Source of the DNA: Dasypus novemcinctus
Taxonomy: Eukaryota; Chordata; Mammalia; Cingulata; Dasypodidae
NCBI RefSeq assembly: GCF_030445035.2
Contig: NC_080680.1
Location: forward strand, 45,893,212 to 45,957,211
Length of the DNA stretch: 64,000 nt
Direction of reading: 5' to 3'
The number at the start of each line of letters is the position of its first letter. Positions within the stretch are counted from its first letter, which is position 1. The notes beneath the pieces are model-generated. The model ran no database searches, had not been told where the DNA came from, and saw only the letters and a program-made list of their open reading frames with translations. This document shows, piece by piece, positions 54,691 through 64,000 of this stretch. The translations under genes were made by a program, and so were the position numbers.

Positions 54691-55669
54691 CATCTATGAT
54701 TAGTTGTCTCAACCCCTTTATGTCATCTGGAGGCTTATCTTATTCCCTTAACTGGGCCATAGCTACCTGTTTCTTGGTGTGGATTATAATTTTTTGTTGG
54801 TGTCTTCACATCTGGTTTACTAGAGTATTTTTTCTGGGTGTAGTTTTTCTCTTTAGTTTAGGGCTTCCTATCCTTTTTCCCTTGCTGGTTGTGCAATAGG
54901 AGCCAAGCATGTAGTTGGTGCTGTAAGCTGTGGAGGCTCAAGCTGCTCTCATTGTGCCAGGGACCACTGAGGCTTTTTCCAACTTTCTTTTTTGCCAGGG
55001 GTAGGGACAGAGTCACAGATGTGTGGAATAATCCAAATGCAGGCCTAGACTGTAGTAGCCCAGAGAGACTGATGAAGCATCACATCCCTTTCTCCCCTGC
55101 CTGGGGAAGGGATGGAGTGCAGGTGTGGGCAGCAATCTATGCAGTGTGGGTCCAAGATGACTGCAGTTGCCCTGGTAGACTTCTGATTTTTAGTTCATGC
55201 CGGCCAAAATTACCTGCAGTACCTGTATAGGATGGTGCAGGGCTCCTCAGCCACCTCCCTGCCAGAGGCAGGGCTGAAGCCTAGGCTAGGGCTGCAGGCT
55301 GATCTGCTTGAAAGAAACTCGTTCCTGCGGACACTGAGAGTTTCAGTCAGCTCGCCTTCCCCTCAGGCTGGGGTGGAGTCAGAATGGTGGCTACTGGCCT
55401 CTTTCTGACTTGGGCTGGTTCACACCCCAGGTGTTCTCAGGGTTATATCTCAGCCAGCCAAGTCCACCAACCAGTAGCCAAAATCAGCAGCCAACCGTCT
55501 CCTCCTCCCACGTTTCTGGGAAAAGGAGCTTCCAATTCCAGCCACAGAGTAGCTCCTGGGGCAGCTCATGCCGCCAAGATCTTTTTGATCTTTTAAAGGA
55601 GTGCCTTGATTTTACTCTTATTGCTTGCTTCTGCGTATATGCCCTGCTTAGTAACTACAATGCACAGTG

Positions 55670-55806
55670 TTGGGAAACAGTAGAGCACAGTGGTCAAAAA
55701 CTCATGTTTGCTATTGGACAACCCAGTGTGAGATCAGGCTCTGTCACTTACCAATCACTTAACTTTCCTGAACCTCGGTTTCTGCCTATATGAAGTGGGA
55801 CAATCA
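55670..55806 (+). repeat. MIR SINE relic, 5' part
   Basis: 'GTAGAGCACAGTGGTCAAAA', 'GATCAGGCTCTGTCACTTAC', 'CCTGAACCTCGGTTTCTGCC' are clear MIR words. The element continues at 56,229-56,325 after the SINE. Confidence 0.82.
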
Positions 55807-56214
55807 GGGAAGTAGACATGACTCAACTGATAGAGCATCCGCCTACGATATGGAGGGTCCAGGGTTCAGTACCCAGGGCCTCCTGACCCGTGTGGTGAGC
55901 TGGCCCATGCACAGTGCTGCTGCGCACAAGCAGTGCCATGCCATGCAGAGGTACCCCATGTGCAAGGTGTGCACCCCACAAAGAGAACCACTCGGTATGA
56001 AAAAAACACAGCCCACCCAGGAGTGGCACCGTACACACGGAGAGCTGACGCAGCAAGATGATGCAACAAAAAAAGAGACACAGTTTCCTGGTGCCGCCTG
56101 ATAATGCAAGCAGATGCAGAAGAACACACAGCGAGTGGACAAAGAGAGCAGACAAGGTAGGGGGGAGAAGAAATAAATAAATAAATCTTTAAAATAAATA
56201 AATAAATAAAAATA
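55807..56214 (+). mobile_element. DAS-III SINE inside a MIR
   Basis: Head 'GGGAAGTAGACATGACTCAA', body 'GGAGAGCTGACGCAGCAAGA', A/T-rich tail. Perfect 14-bp duplication AAGTGGGACAATCA at 55,793-55,806 and 56,215-56,228. Confidence 0.95.
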
Positions 56215-56228
56215 AAGTGGGACAATCA

Positions 56229-56325
56229 TAACTCATAAGATAATAGTGAGGTTTACGAGAGGTAATGTACACATAGCACCTAGAACATGCTTTCACACAT
56301 AGGAGAATCTCAGTAAACAGCAGCC
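56229..56325 (+). repeat. MIR SINE relic, 3' part
   Basis: 'AATAGTGAGGTTTACGAGAG' and 'CACATAGCACCTAGAACATG' complete the MIR interrupted at 55,806. Confidence 0.75.
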
Positions 56326-58490
56326 TTTTTTATTATTGTTGTTGTTAATAATATAAGAAGGACTCTGTTTTAATATGATTCTTTTTTTATTTCTAATTAA
56401 AAAACTGTCTTTCCTGTGAGCTTTATTGCTCAGTGGGCCTGAGTGTGAATTTTTCATCTTATTCATAGAGCTAGAACAGAAAAGGGTCCTTTGGGGAGAG
56501 CCAGTAGAGGGTAGCACTTGGACTCACTGAACTTGGTTCCTTTAAAGAATCCCAGGAAAATGGCTTGCCATTTTTTGAAAACCTCTTTCCATACTCTGAA
56601 TTTATTACTGAGCATGTTGTGATTGACCTTGGCTGCTAACCCTGGGTACCTAGATTCTTCTCAGGGAATGCAGATAACCCAGAACTGTTTGAGATGAGAT
56701 TTCTGACTTTTGTATCTTTCTATTGGGAGACCACAGTTCAATTTTGTGAACCTGTAAAAAATTACTTCCAAGTCCCTAACTCAGGGACTAAAGGAACAAT
56801 ATGAGGCTGTTCTGAGCCTCCAATCTCTCAATTTTAAGTGCTGTCCTCCAAATATGGAAGATTTCTATACAGTTGCAAATCTTGGAAAACAAGCAAAGGA
56901 AAACCTTAGAGCTTTAATTTGGTGATGCTGTGTATCGTTGTGTGGGTGGAAGGAAGAAGTTTTACCTTTAATTCAGATTAACTATATCTGAGAAATAATT
57001 TATAGCAATTTTAAAAAGTGAGTTTCATATTTGATGCCAAAGTTGTTCAGAAAAGGAAGCATATTGCATTTATTTGACATTCCTTAAGAAAATCCAATTT
57101 TGCACATTTGACTCTACATTTGCTTTCAGGGAGAACAGACTTAGATGCGAGAACACTTTTCATTCCTTTAACCACTAATGAAAAAGATTATAACCTCATA
57201 AAGGTCTCCCTGTACTTTGGCAATAGCAAAACAGTGTCAAATGCAGCTATGTCTATTATTAATATCTTTAAGCTTGGAGACCACAGATGCAATAGCTAGA
57301 ACTGTAATTAGCTTCTTAATCAGTCTGGCTTGGGAAAACACACCATGAGTATTTTTCTTGCACTGAATATCTAGTAGGTGACTACTGGCTGATTTAAAAA
57401 TTCAGAACCACATCTCTGGAAAATGTCTTATTACAGTGTAAAGTGCTTTCTAATTATTCATTAAGAATAAAATGGGCATCTATAATGTATCTCTAACATA
57501 CTAAAGGTTAATGTTGAGAGTTTTATGTGGACCATGTTCATAAATTTATAAATTGTGCCCATTAATTTAAATTCTAGTAATTCAGATTAAGCTCTAATCA
57601 CATCTTCTCTCTTAAAAGGCACTATTTTACAAGTAAAATAGAAACGTATTCATTGACTCATGATTACGCATTCGACCTCCCAAATAAGGTGAGTTGCACA
57701 TGTTGTCTGACTATTTTGTTGACGCGCTAACATGATTTTCTATTTCTCCCTTCTCACTTGCTACACTATTTCAGTGTAAATATGTGACTGTTAGAGAGAT
57801 TTCAATGCCTCTTCCTTCGTATGCCTCTGGTGTGCAGCCTGAGATTTGTGGTAGGTTCTCCTTAACCTAGCCCAGCTCTGACCACTAGCCAAGGCAAATG
57901 GATCCCCACATAATCCAGAAGCCTCTTTGGTACTGAAGCCTGGGAAGTTGACCTTTGTCCTCCCAAAGGGGGGCTAAGCCCACGCCAAAATGCTTCCTGG
58001 AGAGGCTTCTATGGCAACTCCCTCATTAGGGATTGCTGCTACTTTCCAGCAGGCTCCTGGTGGCAGTCTGGCTAAATTCCAGATCAGGCAATTGCCTTCC
58101 CATCTAAATTTCCCTACAATTTCAATTTGATAAAATGTGATTATCCTTCCTATCAGGAAAGGCATTTGACCCTAGAGGCAGTTGAATTAATGACAGGTCA
58201 TTTTTTAATAGGAAGTTCCATAAAAATACGTATTCATTCTGCAAGTATTTATTAGTGTCTACTGCATGGCTAGAACTATGAGAACATGAAGATGAACGAG
58301 ATCTAGTCTCCTTTCTCGTGTCAGATTCATTTTCACAGATTTCACCTTCACCTCTGCAGAAATGACTGGTGCTTTGCAAGGTAGGGACAACTCTTAATCA
58401 TTAAAAACCTCATAGAAGGATATTTTACAACCCCTAAAATAACTATTTCAGTTATTCATATTCCTCGTAGCCGAAAAGTCCTCTTTTAAT
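56326..58490. other. Unassigned non-coding sequence
   Basis: Over 2 kb with no recognised repeat or gene. The frame 57,108-57,299 follows a 'TTTGCTTTCAG' acceptor-like word, but I recognise no domain. 58,230-58,300 has an old-repeat feel ('GCAAGTATTTATTAGTGTCT'). Confidence 0.4.
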
Positions 58491-58494
58491 CTAA

Positions 58495-58725
58495 CTTAGG
58501 GATTCTTAACTTCAGCACTATTGACATTTAGGGCCAAATAATTCTTTCTTGTGAGGTACAGTCCTTTGCATTGTAGGATTTTTAACAGCAGCATCCCTGG
58601 CCTCTAACCTCTAAATGCCAGTAATGCCTCTACCTCCTCCCAAAATTGTGACAACCAAAAGCATCTCCAGACATTGTCAAATGCTCCCTGCCAGGGAAAA
58701 TCGCCCCCTGTTGAGAACCACTGGC
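58495..58725. mobile_element. hAT-Charlie-type non-autonomous relic
   Basis: Starts 'GGGATTCTTAACTTCAGCAC' and ends 'GTTGAGAACCACTGG', with the characteristic 'CATTGTAGGATTTTTAACAG', 'TGTGACAACCAAAAGCATCT' and 'CCAGACATTGTCAAATGCTC'. About 230 bp, close to a complete MER-type element. Confidence 0.82.
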
Positions 58726-58732
58726 CTAATTT

Positions 58733-58806
58733 GATTTTTTTTTTCTGTTTAGTCGTTACTGGAAATCAAATCCTGGACCTCCTCCATTTGAGCTACATCC
58801 ACTCCC
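58733..58806 (-). mobile_element. Short DAS-I-type SINE
   Basis: Reverse complement of the short tRNA-like head ('TTGAGCTACATCCACTCCC' on plus) with its tail as a T run. Perfect 11-bp duplication TGGCCTAATTT at 58,722-58,732 and 58,807-58,817. Confidence 0.88.
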
Positions 58807-58817
58807 TGGCCTAATTT

Positions 58818-60210
58818 CAATTTGTTCTTTTACAGTCTGAATTCATACTTTTGTTGTTGTTACTGTTGTTTATTATGGAGATTGAGAAAAATTGACCATA
58901 AAGTCCTATTACGTACTATCAAGGGAGACCATTTTTAATTTTCTAAACAGAAATATAAATTTCACTATCCTCTGACTAGATTTCATTCATTTTAATGAGT
59001 GACAGTATAACCCTGGACTGATTATTTCAATTTCTTATTGACCAGATTCCTAGTTTTCTTTCTTTCCCCTTTGTGATTATTTTGTGAGATCAAAGGCTTA
59101 GGTTTCTAGCTAATTTTTACTTTGAAGCCAGTGATTCTTAACTATTTTTATGTCACTGACTCCTCCAGAATTTAGTGAAAGTTATGTAGTCTCTCCCTAG
59201 AGCACTATCCATATATATGCATATAATTTTTGCATATATAATAATTTTAGGAGAATCAAGGATACCGCTTCTTCAAGCCCTTCCATTGACCTTCAGTTAA
59301 AATTCTGTACACTTGTTCAGTTTCTTGAGTTATGGCTGTGTGAGGCCATCAATTGGAGCAAACCTGGACGCAGCTGAGAAGTTTGGTCATCACAATGGCT
59401 TCCTTTGCACCGCAGCCTCCTCCTTTCGAGGTAAACGCTCCAGGGTCTGTAAACCTTCCCCCAAGCACCCTATTCTCCTGTCTCTCTTGTCATTTGTTTT
59501 CCCCCGTGTTTTTGCTAACCTGTTATTGCTCTTTGCTTTAATTACTGATTTTGCTAGCGGGGGAGTGATATTACTCTACAAAAGAAGATAGGATGTGTCC
59601 CACCCTAGCCTCCTGCCTACCACCCACCAGCCAGCTGCTGAACTGAGAGCCTGGTAGGGGCCTTTGAGGCTACTGTAGCCTGGCTGTGAGCTGTCCCCTC
59701 ACCTGCCGCTTTAAGCTCTCTCCCCTTGCAGAGGAAAAAAGAAATCACATGCCCAAAGCATCAATGAGCAATCCAGAAGATTCCATGGAAATAGTGAAGG
59801 AACATGAGTGTGTTGTCAAGCAAACAAGTTCAAAATAGCTATATTATACATTTCTCCAATGTGGGCCCACTTTTCTCCAGTTCTGCCATTTAGCCTCTAT
59901 CTCCCCCTGGATCCTCTCTCTTCCTGTGTCAAGCAATTTCTGCTCTGCCTTCAAACTCTGATGCCCCCAGTCATTCTGATGCACAGACAAAAAGGCCTTA
60001 AAATTAATGGGACCCCTCCCTCTGGGAAGGCAGTTTAAAGATCATAATCATTACTTCAACATGTGCCTTGGTGAGTCACCTACCACCCCAACCCCACGTG
60101 ACTTATCAGAGTACTTCTCATTAAATACACGGAGTATTGTCCTTGAATTCTCATGCCATCTGCCAAGAGGCTAATGTTTTTTCTGTATCATTATACCAGC
60201 TGGAGGTAGC
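58818..60210. other. Unassigned non-coding sequence
   Basis: No repeat named. 59,330-59,460 is a little richer in CpG and holds an ATG at 59,395 followed by 12 codons and a 'GAG|GTAAAC' donor-like site, discussed in the findings but not called as an exon. Confidence 0.4.
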
Positions 60211-60214
60211 ATAA

Positions 60215-60385
60215 CTGGTTATTTCCCAGCCCCTTGCTACTCTAAGTGTGCTCCATGCACCAGCAGCATGAGTATCACCTGAGAGTTTGTCAGCAGTGAC
60301 AACCCTCTAGCCCACCCCAGGCCTACGGAATCAGAATCTGCATTTTAACAAGCTGCCCAGGTGATTTGTGTGCACATTAAAGTGT
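60215..60385 (+). mobile_element. MER5-type hAT relic
   Basis: 'CAGCATGAGTATCACCTGAG', 'GGAATCAGAATCTGCATTTT', 'AACAAGCTGCCCAGGTGATT' follow the MER5A order. Confidence 0.82.
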
Positions 60386-61045
60386 GCACACCCTGCCCTC
60401 CACCACAATCCTCACAGCCCCACCTCCCACACTGGAGTTGCCTTGGGGTCCTGGACATTGCAGGAACCTGGAGAGCACAGTCTCCTTTCTCCTCCACCCC
60501 AAGACAAGAGGCCATGGTAGCCTGAGCTGGGATCATTGCAGGGAAGACAGAGAAACAAAAGCTAGAGCTGTTCTAGAGGTGAAACTCAGTAGGGCATATT
60601 GATGAGGTGGGAGTGGGAGAGGGATGAGGACATCATGACGATGTCCTCCAATTTTAACTTAGACAGGAAGGTTGATATTGGTGCCATGTATTTGGGCATT
60701 GTTTTAAAAAAAAATACCCCTACAAACTATCTTCAAATTAAGACAGGAATACCACTTTATCTGATAATATATTGCTGACTCAGTTTGCCTTTGTCATGAT
60801 TGTAGTCATATAAAAGACCAACAAAGTTCATTAGATAAGGAAAACTTTGAAGATTCTGATAATTTCAACCAAATAATGCTTCTAGCTGCAAACAGTACTT
60901 TAGTTAGGAAATTATTAGAGTCTGCAGAACAGAAGGACAAATAAAAAGCTGCCAACAAAGATTTCATATGGAATTTATAATTTTATTGAATTTGTTGAAA
61001 ACCAAGGAACCAAGAAAGTCTACAACTTCAAGCAAGATAGTTCCA
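60386..61045. other. Unassigned non-coding sequence
   Basis: Nothing recognised beyond short A runs. Confidence 0.4.
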
Positions 61046-61047
61046 TT

Positions 61048-61575
61048 CATCTGCCCCATTGGATCTAAGCCCCCTCTCAATTAGAGGTGAATTGGGTACC
61101 ACCATCCCAGAATCCTCAGGATTGGGGAATGAATTATGGACTAAAGTAGACTTACTGGTATTCTACTATAGACTTATTGTGATTCTAGCAATGGAAGAAA
61201 TTATATCATCGATGTGGAGCCAGTGGCCACTGAGGTTCTGAGGGCAGGGAGAGAGAAAAGACAGGTATATTTCAGGGGCATTTTTGAGACTTGTGAATTG
61301 TCCTGAATGACATTGCAACGACAGACACAGGCCATTATATATCTTGCCATAACCTGCAGAATTGGGAGGGAGAGAGTGTAAACTACAATGTAAACTTTAA
61401 TCCATGCTTAGTGGCAATGCTCCAAAATGTGTTCATCAATTGCAGTGAATGTACCACACCAATGAAGGATGTTGTTAATGTGGGAAAATGTGGGAGGTGT
61501 GAGGAGCAGGGCATATGGGAATCCCTATATTTTTTATGTAATATTTATGTAACCGAAGTATCTTTAAAAAAATAA
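61048..61575 (+). mobile_element. 5'-truncated xenarthran L1 3' end, older subfamily
   Basis: 'GGATCTAAGCCCCCTCTCAA' parallels 3,577-3,590, 'TTATCATTGATGTGGAG'-like and 'GGGAGAGAGTGTAAACTACA' parallel the 28.1 kb copy, and it ends 'TTTTATGTAATATTTATGTA' with an A-rich tail. Confidence 0.75.
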
Positions 61576-61885
61576 TAATATGGCGACATTTTTGGGGACG
61601 TTGGAATTTTCCTGAATGATGTTGCAGTGATGGATACAGGCCATTATGTATCTTGTCATAACTTACCATAATATGTGGGGGAGAGTTTAAACTATAGTAT
61701 ACATTGTGGTCCACACTTAGTAGCAGTGCTCCAATATGTGTTCATCAATTATAACAAATGTACCACAGTAAAGAAGGATGTTATTAATGTGGGAAAGTGT
61801 GGGAGGGGTAGGGAGTGGGGCATATGGGAAATACCTACATCTTTTATGTAACATTTATGTGATGTAAGTATTTAAAAACAAACAA
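61576..61885 (+). mobile_element. Second, adjacent L1 3' end
   Basis: Repeats the last ~300 bases of the preceding element: 'CATTTTTGGGGACGTTGGAA', 'CCATTATGTATCTTGTCATA', 'AACAAATGTACCACAGTAAA', 'GGGGCATATGGGAAATACCT'. It begins right at the A-rich tail of the first, either as an independent insertion into that tail or as a tandem duplication. The two differ by many changes. Confidence 0.75.
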
Positions 61886-62264
61886 AAAACCTAAAAAGTT
61901 CAGATAGTTGTGAGGTTGGCTAGAACAGGGACCTATGAGGAAAAGAGTGCCTGTAGGAAAGCACTAGGACAATAAAGACAAAACAGCCTGCAGCTGAGGG
62001 CAGCTGGCCAGCAAGGGAGGAGTCAACCACCCAAGTCCAAATACCTGAAGATAATAGATAAAGGGAAGCCCATCCATCCACCCATCCCCCCACCACAATT
62101 TAGACCAGTAGACACTCAGAACCAATGAAAATGTTGGGTTTCCAGTTCTCCTTCTGCATACTCAGAACCAATGAGAATGTGTAACTCACAAGTCTCCATT
62201 TACATGGAGGAAGGAAGGTGGAGGCCAGCTCCAGCAAGCGTCTCGGTCACCCTGGAGCACGCTG
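61886..62264. other. Unassigned sequence upstream of provirus B
   Basis: Includes two similar words 'ACTCAGAACCAATGAAAATG' and 'ACTCAGAACCAATGAGAATG' (about 62,115 and 62,161), so possibly part of an unrecognised LTR. Confidence 0.35.
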
Positions 62265-62268
62265 GCAC

Positions 62269-62752
62269 TGATGTGCACTATGGGTGGGAGGCTCTTTGTC
62301 TCTTCAGAGATAACCTTAACCTAAACTGTCTGTCCTGACTTGTGGGTGTGGAATGGTAAGAGGCTGCAGTCCTGCCCTTGGTGACAATGGCAACGACTCC
62401 AGTCCCAGGAAACAGTTTAACAACGCAAACTCTATAAACTTTAAATATTCAGGGAAAATGCAAACCAAATGTGCTAAAAGCTTATCTAGACTGTATAAAG
62501 TCCATGCTAAAAGCTTACCTAGGATGTGAAAAATACACGCTAATTCAAGCCTATTGAGAACTGAAACAAAAGAACCGTTTGGCCTTTCCTCTCTGTATAA
62601 AAGGGACTCAAAAATCTTGTTCAGGGCTTGAGTTCAAAACAGAAAGCTCCTGAGTCCGGCCAGCCATCAGTAAACCATTTTTCCTTCTCAAAATCATTCC
62701 TGAGCCCTGACCTTTTTATGTGCAAATAATTGAACCTCTCTCAAATTCTACA
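62269..62752 (+). repeat. 5' LTR of provirus B
   Basis: 484 bp, TGATGTGCAC to AATTCTACA, with TATAAAA at about 62,596 and a polyadenylation signal changed to AGTAAA (about 62,669) where provirus A has AATAAA. It is closer to the 5' LTR of A than to its 3' LTR at several sites. Confidence 0.92.
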
Positions 62753-64000
62753 ACATTTTGGGGGGGCTCTCCTGGGATTGCAAATCAGAGATGGTAGCAT
62801 TTTGCTGCCCCTTCCAAATCCTCGAGGAAGCCGGGAGGACTTGGGTGAACCCCAAATCTGGGTGCCCCTGGATTAAATTTAATCCAGAAAAGATGTGAGC
62901 TCCATCGGAATCTTCCTGATGAAAATCAAGGGCAATGGAAGGTCTGAAGAGAAAGATTCTGGGAACGAGAAAGAACTCCGAACATGGAAGAAGGTAAGAC
63001 TCCCCGGGTGAGCACAGTCTGGAAAGCCCTAGCTTTAATTGCTAGGGAGGGAGGCTGATCACCTAGTAGTCCCAGAAAATTGGGGGGAAGCCATTTTCTC
63101 TAGGTCTGGAAAAAAGAGAAAACTCAGGAAAAAGTCTGGTGTTTTGGGTTTGTCTAACTACATGTTAGAATCTGGTACTGGTCTTATATCCACTGAAGGA
63201 GTGGAGGCTTGATTTTAATAGGAAGGGTTGTTTATAGGTTCAAGTCCTAACATCCTGGAAATTGATCAGGATTTTAAAAAACTTGGTTACAGGAAAATGG
63301 ATCAGCTTTTCTAGTGAAGCTTGGTCTGGGTATAAAGTTAAACAGTGAAAAAGGTCTAGCTGGAATCTTTTGTTATGGTGCTGAATTGCGAATGAATTGT
63401 CTTTATACCAGATGTAAATGTTAAGTGTTCTCTCTAAGGTTTGTGATGGCTGTGGGGGCAGCCATGCTGGAAAAATGTATATATACAACTTGTGGGTCAG
63501 ATTAGTGACCTTCATGCTTCTGTCTGTGTCAGCTCAATGCTAGTGTTGGAGTTGTGTGGTTATGTAAAGTGGTAGAATTTAATTGAGCTGGAACCCTCCC
63601 TTGCCATTGGCAAGGAGGTGAATTAATTATGGGGCAAAACTGAGGAGTCTGGATGTTTGCGCATGCTCTGCTGCCTCATCTCTGGTCTGCCCCCTTGCCA
63701 GGGTTTAAAGGTCATCTGTGCCTGCGCCATGCACCCAGGTTTGTTGGGGCTGCCCCTGTCAGGGTGGCTGGGCCCCGGGAGGGGTGCCAAATTTGAGTAG
63801 GTTCTCTCTGCCCATTTTGGCAGAAAACTGGAAAGGGGGGAGTGGCTAGCCCCTTTCCAGTGAGTCCACACCTTCTATTCATAAGCCACATTCCTATTTG
63901 ATTGTTGTGCACCCAACTGCCTGGAAGGGGGGGAAGTAAAGGGGATGAAAAGCAGAATCAAAATAAATGCAGTAAAGTTCCCTCCTTAGGGTGTAAAAGC
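62269..64000 (+). mobile_element. Gammaretrovirus-like provirus B, 5' part (cut by window edge)
   Basis: Same family as provirus A: 5' LTR, tRNA-Pro-like primer site at 62,759-62,778 and a leader matching 41,219-42,460 with scattered changes and small indels (for example a 14-base loss near 63,064). The 4 bases before the LTR, GCAC, would be the target duplication. They differ from ATAG of provirus A, so this looks like an independent insertion and not a segmental copy. No coding frame is recognised in the visible part. Confidence 0.88.

Larger units (their letters stand above)
51995..55595 (-). mobile_element. L1 keeping its 5' end but with ORF2 largely deleted
   Basis: Read on the minus strand: 5' UTR (about 55,595-54,700, starting near 'AGATCTTGGCGGCATGAGCT'), ORF1 (to about 53,800), then a jump straight to a late ORF2 piece (about 53,760-53,105), another jump, and an AT-rich 3' UTR to about 52,000. 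Endonuclease and RT are missing. At about 3.6 kb it is far shorter than a complete L1. The 3' UTR differs from those of the other L1s here. No clear target duplications were found. Confidence 0.82.

Noticed and set aside
51995..55595. Clear target-site duplication for the minus-strand L1
   Set aside because: I compared both flanks (around 51,985 and 55,600) and found only weak similarity, so no duplication is claimed.
57108..57299. Candidate exon after an acceptor-like TTTCAG
   Set aside because: No recognisable domain, no matching donor with a clear reading frame, and such words are frequent by chance.

Overview
This is nuclear DNA from a xenarthran mammal, most likely an armadillo such as Dasypus. 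The window holds many DAS-type tRNA-derived SINEs (heads resembling 'GGAAGCAGATTTGGCTCA', usually followed by a GC-rich body of about 350 bp), which I know as an armadillo family. It also holds xenarthran-type L1 3' ends on top of the usual eutherian background of MIR, L2, MER5/hAT, MaLR and older L1 fragments. I see no intact protein-coding gene, no intact RNA gene and nothing prokaryotic. The longest open frames lie inside repeats. The window reads as intergenic or deep intronic sequence.

Layout. 1-11 kb: old MIR/L2 relics and two 5'-truncated L1 insertions that share one 3' end (1,807-4,095 and 8,204-9,105, each with target-site duplications). 11.06-21.36 kb: a near full-length plus-strand L1 with decayed ORF1 and ORF2, split by later insertions: a short SINE, a dimeric SINE, a hAT element that itself holds an inverted L1 piece, a retroposed copy of an endogenous-retrovirus transcript, and a DAS-III SINE. 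21.4-24.4 kb: a MaLR/ERVL element (5' LTR plus internal region) and further L1 3' material. 24.4-40.7 kb: mostly unassigned sequence with scattered SINEs, a minus-strand solo MaLR LTR, a local duplication of about 355 bp (31.4 and 32.7 kb) and microsatellites. 40,710-47,875: a gammaretrovirus-like provirus with paired 483/484-bp LTRs, ATAG target duplications, a proline-type primer site and a polypurine tract, but no recognisable gag or pol. It sits inside an older L1 3' end. 50.76-52.0 kb: a processed pseudogene of the nuclear protein gene PCNP, split by a DAS-III SINE. 52.0-55.6 kb: a minus-strand L1 that keeps its 5' end but has lost most of ORF2. 56-62 kb: mostly unassigned, with hAT relics, a short SINE and two L1 3' ends. 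62,269-64,000: the 5' LTR and leader of a second provirus of the same family, cut by the window edge.

The window therefore records several generations of retroelements. L1 machinery plausibly supplied reverse transcription for the SINEs, for the PCNP pseudogene and for the retroposed ERV transcript; all the well-bounded cases carry target duplications and A-rich tails. The repeated, gag/pol-less provirus family is the best candidate for something not yet well described. Element names rest on recognition by eye, without database searches.
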